DNA of 64,000 nucleotides from Arctopsyche grandis (lineage: Eukaryota > Arthropoda > Insecta > Trichoptera > Hydropsychidae), in assembly GCF_051622035.1 (NCBI RefSeq), contig NC_135362.1:13209501-13273500 (forward strand), in the 5' to 3' direction. The notes under the pieces were generated by a model that was given only the letters and a program-made list of their open reading frames with translations, was not told the DNA's origin and did not search any database. Positions 55,827 through 64,000 of the stretch are shown in pieces. Position 1 is the stretch's first letter, and each line of letters opens with the position of its first letter. A program made the position numbers and the translations under genes.

Positions 55827-57712
55827 TTTTAAGTTTAAAATCTGCGAGGTTATTTATTGTAATTCGCTGTTAAAATCAGTGGCTCTGCTCTAAGGCGATT
55901 CCTGCGAGAATTATTTCTGTTAACATTGATCAATGCTTTTATTTCGTAATGACATAATTGTAATCATAGAGGTTCTGATGAGGAATTCATTAAAATATGA
56001 AGACCCCGAATTTAGTATAATTGGGGATTAATAAAAATATAAGTCCTGGTTACTTGCTATCCGTCACAGTTAGGCATGTTTCAAGTAGACATGCAGATAT
56101 GTTTTGTTACGAGTTATAAATACAGTTTTGCATGTGCAAAAAAAAAATCTCTAGACGTACTCCGGTACGCCAAAACTGTACCGCAGCGTCCTTTTGCCAG
56201 CCTCACCACCAGGAGTGTTTTCGGTGATATTTTATGCTTGTATTGACATAGGTTTGACAGTGATCGATATTTGTGAAACTTGTAATATGCAATTCAATAT
56301 GCAACCGAATGATATAGGCAACCCCTGCGGTGTTACGCATCTCACAATTGGAGTCCACGTACGCGTTCCTTGCCGCAATTTTGAGTGTAATCTTACCATT
56401 AGGGCGAAATCACACAGCGCGGGATGTGGGATGTGGAATGTCGACAAATTCTCCTACATTTCTTAAAACCGTTATCGATCACTGTCAAGCAAGGATTCAA
56501 TTTACCGGGGTCTTTTTTTTGGTCATTTTGAAAGGACTAGTACGCATCCCAGGAACGCGACATTTTTTTTAAATGCTTAAAACTATCTAAAAAAAACCCA
56601 CGTCCCACATTCACCACTGTGTGATTTCGCCCTTAGTGACTTAGTGTACATAAAATCTTACTAATGCATATTTCCTTTGGTAGCGAAACGTTCACTAGGC
56701 GTGTCAATCGGTTTTGTTTCTAAATTAGGAATCGCTCATACGATCAGTAGGTACGTACGCTAGTACAAGTACATACAGTGACGAAGTGTGAGAATGTCTA
56801 TCGGGCGTAAAATACGATTTGAATAATCTTCCTCGTGTGTTTGTGTTATGTTGTCTGCATAATGATTGTTACTCGTCTCGGTAGGAGTCGGCCGCTGTCA
56901 ACCGTTTCATTGCCATTGCCTTTTGTTACACGTCGTTTGGAATTCGTTATAAAATTGTTCAATTTGCTATGGGAGGTGCGCATTCAATATTTAAATTTCA
57001 TCGGGCTTGAAACTGAATACCTGACGAGATATTTACCCAAACTGCGACAGGCCAGCTTCATTCAGACACGGGCGCGGCGGGGTCTGGATTGTCCCGGAAT
57101 TGTTTTACGTCGCGGACCGCATTGTAATAACGGATTTTTATTTTGGACATAAAATTTGTTATGACCGAAGTAAAGCAGGCAGACTATATGCGCCACGCCG
57201 CGGAACCGACCCAGGTCGATGATTCTGCGAATTTTTCGCGCAACTGTGCAAACACTGCTGATATTATTTATTAGGCTACTAACGGTCGCTTGTTATGTCA
57301 TAAATTTCGCTGTGCGTTAAAGTGCCGCTAACCCAGCCTTTTGTTACGCCAATGGAGAACGAACCCTTTAACTGCCCCCAGGACTAAGAACGGTACAGCG
57401 GATACCGGAACATCTAGACATGATTCGATCCACTAGTCACGATATATCAGTGCACGTTCGTATCGTAAATCGGTCTCTAGAATCGTATTATATGTACGTA
57501 TATCTCGGAAAACTTCCCCATTGTTCCGTTTTCATCCTGTCGCATATTTCGAATGATTGATTACGTCGGTGGGTTATTCTTTTTAATTATTTCTCGCGGA
57601 TAATCAATCATCGCTAAGTATCAGATCTCGAAGCGTGAATGAGCCCCGGTCAAACGTGTGTGTCCAATTTGCGAATTGATCTGCTCGAATTCTGCTCATC
57701 GCTCACGCACGT

Positions 57713-58516
57713 TTAGGGATTGCAAAAATACCGGAATTTTTGATATCGGTATTATTGAAATTTTTATTAAAAATTAATTAATTGAAAAACAAATACGGTA
57801 TTTGTATGCATTTCTTCCGATATCCCGAGCACCGCTTTCATGTTTCAATGTTTATAGAAAAATACGCCAAACCCAAATATTTAAATACAGGATATTTGGG
57901 TACAAAACTGTAAAGTACGTCCCAGGTATAAAGGATTAAAATGTATCGTAGAAACTGGTGTTTTTTTTTGCTTTACGATTTAAGCTTATCAGATACCCAA
58001 TCATCACTTCACTGGAGATGCAAACGAAGAGTATACCATCAGTTGTTGTTGGAAGACAAATTATAATATTTTCCCACACTAATTAGAAAAATAGTCCCTA
58101 TCGTGTTATTATTGTATATGTATATATCGTATATATTTTATCACGTTTTCAATGTACATATGTACGTAATTAAAATAATCAGCACTTCATAGAAAACATT
58201 TTCTTATTTAAATTTAAATTGAAAAGGTTTGCGAACATTGTAAGGGGGCCACGATACCAAAAATGTTGTCGAACATTGTATTTAACGACATGTATCGGAA
58301 AACAGTAAAAATTAAAACAATTTTACAGACAAATATATGATTGGTCGATTTCGTAGTTTTAGCCATGGAGATATCGTTTTCGACAAATTAAATTTACAAA
58401 TTTAATAAAAAATCGATACTATCGGTATTTCTTTTTTTAATACCGATATTACCAAAGGATAATTTTCGGTCAAATACCGATATTACCGGTATCGGTACTT
58501 CGGTACTGTAATCCCT
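57713..58516. mobile_element. hAT-like non-autonomous element
   Basis: The ends TAGGGATTGCAAAAATACCG and, reverse-complemented, TAGGGATTACAGTACCG are inverted repeats. Subterminal copies of ATACCGATATTACC and ATCGGTAT occur near both ends. It is 804 bases, AT-rich and non-coding. Unlike its relatives at 10.5 and 32.1 kb, the flanking 8-9 bases do not match well, so a target duplication is not established. Confidence 0.5.
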
Positions 58517-59545
58517 ACGCGGTACTGTAAACCCATCGTGGGTTTGGCTTTCAGCATTCGCATTTCGGCGTTATCATTCGTGACCCAGTGACTCACTATT
58601 TAATTATCCAGATTAGATATAACATCGTGCGTGTAAGTATTTTCGATTCGTTCGATATTTCTAGGCAGGTGATTCGTAACACTCCATTACGACTCTGTTT
58701 TGTTACCTTCTACTTTTTTTTTGTGGGATGGGAGGGATTTCGTTACTTTATTTACTTTATTTTTTGTCGTCGTGAAATGTCCAAATAATCAAGGTTCTTT
58801 GTTTTTGGTCTTGTTTCTGGTGGTTTTTATTAAATTTCCTTGTTTATCTGGAGGCTTGCGCATCTGCGTCCGACCCCCTCGCCTTCTCTCTTTCCGGAAT
58901 TGCTGCGAATCCCAATTTAACAATGAATGAAAAAGCGGGAGGAGGAGAAATTTTCGTGCGACATTGTCGCCAAATGGGAACAATAGGGGCGAGCCATAAA
59001 ACTTGTTTTTTAACCCTTTGTTGTTCAGAGGCACTGGGGAAACACCGCGAATGCATTATATCATATTTGTGCAGACGAAATTGTCGTCGCCTTTTTTTCT
59101 GTCATCGTGTGCTACATGTGAATTTTTTACATTAATTGTTTTTACTTCGTATTCTGTATGAAATACTTATCATCAATGAGTTTTCACTATCTACTACTAG
59201 ATAAATGACTTCTGCTTTGTACATTTGTATGTTCATAATTTAAGATACGAGTATGTTGATTATTTCAGGAAACTCTTTTCCACTAACAATAAATCACAAT
59301 TAAGTTTTGACCACACCTTTACTTGAGAATTTTACCGCCTCTACATTTGCTGGTTTGGTTGCCTACCAAAGTATTATAATCTTGAAGTAATTAGTTTTTT
59401 TTTTTTCATATTATTCACTTTCACTTTAGGTCAACTTTTTCTGAAAATTCCTGAACGTCCCGCGCAAATATTACAGGTTATTGCATGACACGGTTTTCTA
59501 TACATTTGTACATACGAATTAGTTTGTGTTGATGTAATATTGCAA
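58517..59545. other. Intronic DNA without recognised features
   Basis: There are short overlapping frames on both strands at 58700-59135 and none resembles a known family. I saw no repeat ends. Confidence 0.35.
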
Positions 59546-59856
59546 CATAGCTTAGTGGTTAGCGTATAATTCAATCAACTGAGGGGTCATGGATTCAATC
59601 CCTGGCTCGGTATTGTTGGTCAGACTTTGGATATATGTATGACTACAGGTATATCGTTTCATATCAGGGTTTTCCAATTTATTTGATTTCATTGTTGAAA
59701 CAGTTCCAAACAAATTGACAACTCATCTTCATTTGTTACCATTATTTCAAATTTATAAAAAGGTTATAAATTTATATAAAGTACATACATATGTACAAAT
59801 AGTTTTCGCCTTGGAGCAAAACCCGTAATGGCATTATGGTAAAGGAAAATATAAAA
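59546..59856 (+). mobile_element. tRNA-derived SINE, first subfamily, most complete copy
   Basis: The head is TAGCTTAGTGGTTAGCG (A box, from 59548), followed by GAGGGGTCAT and the B-box-like GGATTCAATCC at 59591-59601. The tRNA-unrelated body contains GGTATTGTTGGTCAGACTTT, TTTTCCAATTTATTTGATTT and CGCCTTGGAGCAAAACCCGT. The boxes imply RNA polymerase III transcription. It is a repeat, not a tRNA gene, because the acceptor stem cannot be closed. Confidence 0.7.
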
Positions 59857-61329
59857 AAGATCTAGATAATTCACTGGCTGAATGAAGTAGCGTGACATCC
59901 GAATAATTTATTTTATTTTATACGAATATAATTTGACAAACTATTGCCGCAAATAGTTTTACGTGCGTATAGCAACGGTTTAATTTGCAGAGACACAGAC
60001 TGGAACGCGGCACGTGCTTTTTTGTTGTTGATAGTTTTGTACTTGAAACAAAAACGCTAGCACGCATAATCTATTCCATTGCGATGCTTTGCCGAAGTGA
60101 TACTTTAGACTTGTATTGACAGGTTCGACAGTGATCGATAACGGTGATTCCTATATTTGAAGAAATGTAGGAGAAAATTGTCGAAATAATAAGATCGTAC
60201 AAATTAACAACGACTTGATGATTTGAAGTTTATCTAGGTCGTATCGTATTTTTGAGTGTGTTCTTATCTTTGGTAAGGTACTAGTTCCATAAGCTCAGTT
60301 AAGAACAGGAGCTGAGGAGGAATCATAAAAAAATCTAATATAAGGGTTACTGATTATAGAAATGGGCTGCTAGGGGTCGAAAAAGTTTGAGGAATCGCTG
60401 TTTTACGTCATCACTGTTGTCATCCTTGTTCTTTCTGAGAAATTATTTTCGTCGTTAATTGTATTTTCCTCAGAATCAATAGCTGTTCCTTAAAACTAGC
60501 ATTACTCTTAATAATCTATGGATCGTCGACATTCGCGCTTCGGGCAACCCACGCTACAAGGCTTTCATTTTACGTAAGCTGGTTTCGTACACTATTTTTC
60601 AAGTATGTAATTGTAGATACGCACTCAAATGCCTCAAGTTGAGTCGGTCGCTTTCTGCCAAGTGTAACGACCAACATTGAACTACCATTTGTCCTGTGTC
60701 GACCTCGGCTGGGAAAAGAAAAGTTAAGCAAAGCACAAGAGTTAATCAACCTTGAAACGGAGCACCGCGGAACCGGAGCATTAATTATTACACCAAGTTT
60801 ATATTAGTTTTCTATATGGTACCTCCCCCTCTCGGCCACACGAGGGTTAACGTTATTGCGCGCACCTCGCTGCGATTAAATACGTATTACATTGTTGTAA
60901 TGTTATATTTTAAACAAGCCGCGAGCCGAAATTACTTGCGTCCGAAAGGTTCACGGGAAATTTTGAAAGCCTCGCTCGCGTAGATAAATGTTATATTATT
61001 TATAAATTTGTGCGTTCCGAGCTCACGAACCGAGATTGGTTCAATGAGTGTGTCGACAATTTACTAATTTAGATCTTGATGATGCATGCGGCTGCTGCGA
61101 CGAATACCGGTCACGCCACTTCTGCTAGTGCACTTTTTCTGATAGTGCATCTTTTCGTTTTGATCATAATATTTGACCCAGAAAGATAGCTAGACTGAGA
61201 TTAACCTGTCATCGGTTAATATTGCAAATTGTAATCGAAATCGAATTTACATATGTAATCAAAAGTGGGAATTTCGATATTAGTATGTGAGATTTTAGTT
61301 AAGTACCCGGTATTCAATCAATATTAATA
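59857..61329. other. Intronic DNA with a repeat fragment and GC-richer patches
   Basis: 60080-60250 shares GACAGTGATCGATAACGGTG and CGAAATAATAAGATCGTACA with 11600-11680 and 22200-22270. Near 60400 the complement of the sequence reads CAGCGATTCCTCAAACTTTT, like a hAT end without a partner. 60520-61080 is GC-richer, unique in the window and unassigned. Confidence 0.35.
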
Positions 61330-62105
61330 TCATCGTCATCATCATCTACAGCGATTCCGCCTCTCTAACACGTTTCCACTCATTTCTGTTTTGCGCAACT
61401 CTCATTCATGTCACCCCACACATTTTCCTAATTTCGTCTACTCATCTTCCATGCATTCTCTCGGGGTACAATTCTAGCACTTATTTTGTCCACCTTTCAT
61501 CCATTCTAGTAGCCACGTGGTTCGTCCATTGCCGTTTCAATCTCTTCACTCTTACCACTATATCCACTACCCTTGTCATACTTCTCACCTACGCATTCGG
61601 CTGCCTGTCTTTCCTCGTTTATGCCAAGCATACAGCGGCCCATATTTATTCGGATGCATTGGACTTTGTGTAGCATCTTGGCGTTCAATGTCCAAGTTTC
61701 ACGTTCATACGTCATTGGCCAAACACATTGATCGAAGAGCTTTTTCTTCAGGCAGTGGCATTTTTTTATTATTCAAAAACGACATTCATTCGTGCAAATG
61801 CACTTCATCCTAATTTTATTTTATTCTCTTTATTTCTTCTTCTTTACTACCGGACATGTCTATTATTTGTCCTAAATATAAATAATTATTAACTACTTCT
61901 ACTATTTTATCATCTAATGAAATGCTATCAGGCATGCAATAACTATTGACCATTAGTTTGGTCTTATCTATAATATGAATGGATATAATTCTGGGAAAAC
62001 CATCCAATCTGCTTGAATAAATAGCAATGGTAAATAGTATTCGATGTAAATAATTACATGCTATCTTTTTATCTATATTTTTTAAATTAATCATATTTTA
62101 TACAC
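61330..62105 (-). pseudogene. RTE-type LINE reverse transcriptase C-terminal remnant
   Basis: The minus strand from 62094 reads DKTKLMVNSYCMPDSISLDD then KIVEVVNNYLYLGQIIDMSG, which is the RTE/BovB phrase (KTK.M.NS…VE.V..Y.YLGQ). After a gap, reading continues near 61735-61506 as LFDQCVWPMTYERETWTLN and KMLHKVQCIRINMGRCMLGI, matching the RTE region (T.TYG.ETWTLT…MERAMLG). Several frameshifts and deletions separate the blocks. The left part is shared with the fragment at 21225-21490. Confidence 0.65.
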
Positions 62106-63828
62106 ATGTAATGTAATGATTTTTATTTCTTTCGTATGTTTCAAATTTAAGCTTTAGCTTGTATAGTTGATGATTTAATTAGTTTATCCTACATATTTTT
62201 TTCGTAATTTGTCTAGCGTTTTCTGTTACAGTATATGTACATCTACATAGTTTATTTAGCAATTTCGAGGTTCACCTGACATCAATTCCAGAGAGACACC
62301 CCTTGTCTTGATTAGAACTGGATGAGGGAGTGGAGGTGGGTGGTGGGAGGAAGGGGAGAGTTGCTGTAAATAAATTAAACGAGATTGAGCAAGTCGTCGT
62401 CGCCTCTCTCGCATTTCATACGAAGCAGGATTTCGCACTTTCATTAGTACAACTACACAGCGAGGCACGTCTAAGCATACATATAGTGCCACATCATTGC
62501 GCCACTAATAAACTTACCACTTGCTGCTTTTCATGCCGCAATCTACCCCCCGGGCGGTCGGCAACGGCTCGATGCCTTATTTTAGATAACCGAGAGGGAT
62601 TTGGAGACTGAGGTTTTTCCACCTGAGCTAGACCATTAATTGATTGTCCTACGTGGGTGACTCCAGACGAGAGTCGCGTTGTCCTGAGGCCGCCGAAGGC
62701 CGTTTACCCGCGACCGGTCGTCGAGCACTCCCAATGCAACCGCTTGCAACACGAAAACCTGTTTTAGGATTCGCGGCTCTCTTGCCACAGCCTATTTTTA
62801 CTTTTCCGGGTTAATCGCCTTGCCTCTCTCGCCTTGGTTCGCCATTTGCGCAAACTAGCTACAGCGATCCTATCCCGACTAGAGTCGAGTGTTGGACGGG
62901 TCGATTTTTTATCCTCCGACTTTGAGATCGATGATTCCGACTTTGGAACAAATTAAATTCGACCTCCATCCATCAATTGTAAGTTGTAATGTTTCTTGAA
63001 AAAAGGTAGCACTCCGGGATGGAAGTGTGCGATGTAATTTACTGCGTCCTTGTTTTACTCACGCAATTGAAAGGGGAGATTATGAGTGAGTTCCTAAATC
63101 TGCTTTTATTTCATTTTTCAGTTTCAGATAAAATATTTTGCTAGCTTGGATAAATGAGGCATTTTAGCACTTACTACTTCTCAGAGGCTATAAATTTCCA
63201 TTAGTGTAGTTCTGAGATTACTGATAGAATGTCTTCATTTTCAAAGAGATACCTGTATGGTGGTCTTATATGAAAAAAAATTTCAAGTGAAAAATATGTC
63301 ATCGATACGAGATGCGAACAATGGTGTTCTAATTATAATTTATTAACGAGAGTTTTCTCACTATTCTTTATTAAGAATAATGGAATGAGTCACTGCTCCA
63401 GGTCAGTCCCCTCACCCACAAACCCAAAACTATAAAAAACTGAGTTGCACAATTATTTTTCAAATACAATATATAAGTATGCAATGACCAATCATATTTT
63501 ACTTAAATGGCCTTGTGCAATTTATTCTGAATTGATTACTATCTAGTTTAAGATGAATAATACCAATATAGCTTGGTGATGGACCCAGTGGAAGACTACT
63601 GCCCTAGCTATACTGGACCGTTTTGTCTGTCCTTTTATTTATGATCCTAAAACCCCAATTCTGTTTGGGTTAACGCGTACGAGTGCTGAATTACTAACGA
63701 GCGGTCGCTCGTGCTTCGCCATGCGAGTGCACTCGTTCGCTGCAGTCTCGTCTAAATGCAGGACCACTATTTTTGGAGCGGACAACTTTTTGCTCCTTTT
63801 CGCTCGCGGCACTTCTCTTGATACTTAC
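62106..63828. other. Right-end DNA, partly GC-rich, no gene recognised
   Basis: 62250-62960 is GC-richer and not repeated in the window. Its small frames on both strands show no family resemblance. The remainder is AT-rich. Confidence 0.35.
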
Positions 63829-63984
63829 GTGAGATTGTGTCGACCCAGTCGATGATTAGGTCTTGCATTGGCAGATATTCGTACGAACTCGGTTGGGTCT
63901 TTGTATGTATTGCCAACCATCGGTCATTGTCCCTGCGATGTTGGTGTTGCTGCTGTTGCTGCACTACCACTGGTGCTAGTTTTG
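63829..63984 (-). CDS. Possible exon on the minus strand, unknown family
   Basis: On the minus strand an AG (63985-63986, cctag|CAAAAC) is followed by 156 open bases that end at a consensus donor (CTCAC|GTAAGTATC). The peptide has a Gln/His run, then NDRWLAIHTKTQPSSYEYLP and MQDLIIDWVDTIS. The mix of residues and the strong donor suggest a true exon, perhaps a 5' exon with its start at MQDLI. I cannot name a family. The acceptor has a poor pyrimidine tract, so this is tentative. If real, it is antisense to the kinase-like gene or marks the next gene. Confidence 0.25.
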
Positions 63985-64000
63985 CTAGGATTTAACGATT

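Larger units (their letters stand above)
54273..57712. other. Intronic DNA, mixed composition
   Basis: A GC-richer block at 55130-55530 has overlapping open frames (up to 170 codons from 55010) without family resemblance. I do not call them genes. A repeat fragment at 56157-56300 (ACGCCAAAACTGTACCGCAG, then GTATTGACATAGGTTTGACA) resembles 38290-38350 and 22190-22220. The 56990-57440 part is also GC-rich and unassigned. Confidence 0.35.

Noticed and set aside
59546-59640. Possible tRNA gene (A- and B-box-like sequences)
   Set aside because: The boxes are followed by a body shared among several dispersed copies, and the acceptor stem does not close. It is a SINE head. The same applies to 21496, 45340 and 51085.

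Overview
The window looks like a piece of an insect nuclear genome. It is AT-rich, its genes are split by spliceosomal GT/AG introns, and it is packed with eukaryotic transposable elements. The LINE at 23.1-29.1 kb has an ORF1 of the PHD-finger, coiled-coil, baculovirus-FP-like type that I know from insect retrotransposons. I cannot fix the insect order from sequence alone.

Genes, left to right: the last coding exon of a sphingosine kinase (+, 342-1229); an apparently single-exon ANKRD54-like ankyrin adaptor (-, 4881-5651); a complete 14-exon ARMC8 gene (+, 8006-16174; 663 aa by my exon joins), the Gid5-like subunit of the CTLH/GID ubiquitin ligase; a 4-exon ICA69/ICA1 BAR-domain gene (-, 17118-18662; 421 aa), tail-to-tail with ARMC8; and, head-to-head with ICA69, two 5' exons (20010-20121 and 47499-47585) that join in phase over a 27.4-kb intron. 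Their peptide resembles the N-terminus of PCTAIRE/PFTAIRE kinases (CDK14-18; fly Eip63E). The rest of that gene would lie beyond 64 kb. The genes are not functionally linked as an operon would be; they are neighbours.

The remaining sequence, more than 80 percent, is intron or intergenic DNA made largely of nested repeats. It includes a potentially intact LINE (about 5.9 kb between a 20-nt direct repeat) with two extra open frames between ORF1 and ORF2, and a head-to-tail array of six about 184-bp Helitron-like units in an ARMC8 intron, with four dispersed relatives. There are hAT-like non-autonomous elements with 9-bp target duplications, one inside a pogo/mariner-like element. tRNA-derived SINEs occur in at least eight places, some joined to RTE LINE fragments. 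Degraded LINE 3' ends, several MITEs, a 316-bp foldback flanked by 90-bp direct repeats, and long AT microsatellites make up the rest.

No CRISPR array, operon, rRNA gene or free-standing tRNA gene was seen. Exon coordinates were derived by hand from splice signals, reading phase and remembered family sequences; no alignment or transcript data were available.
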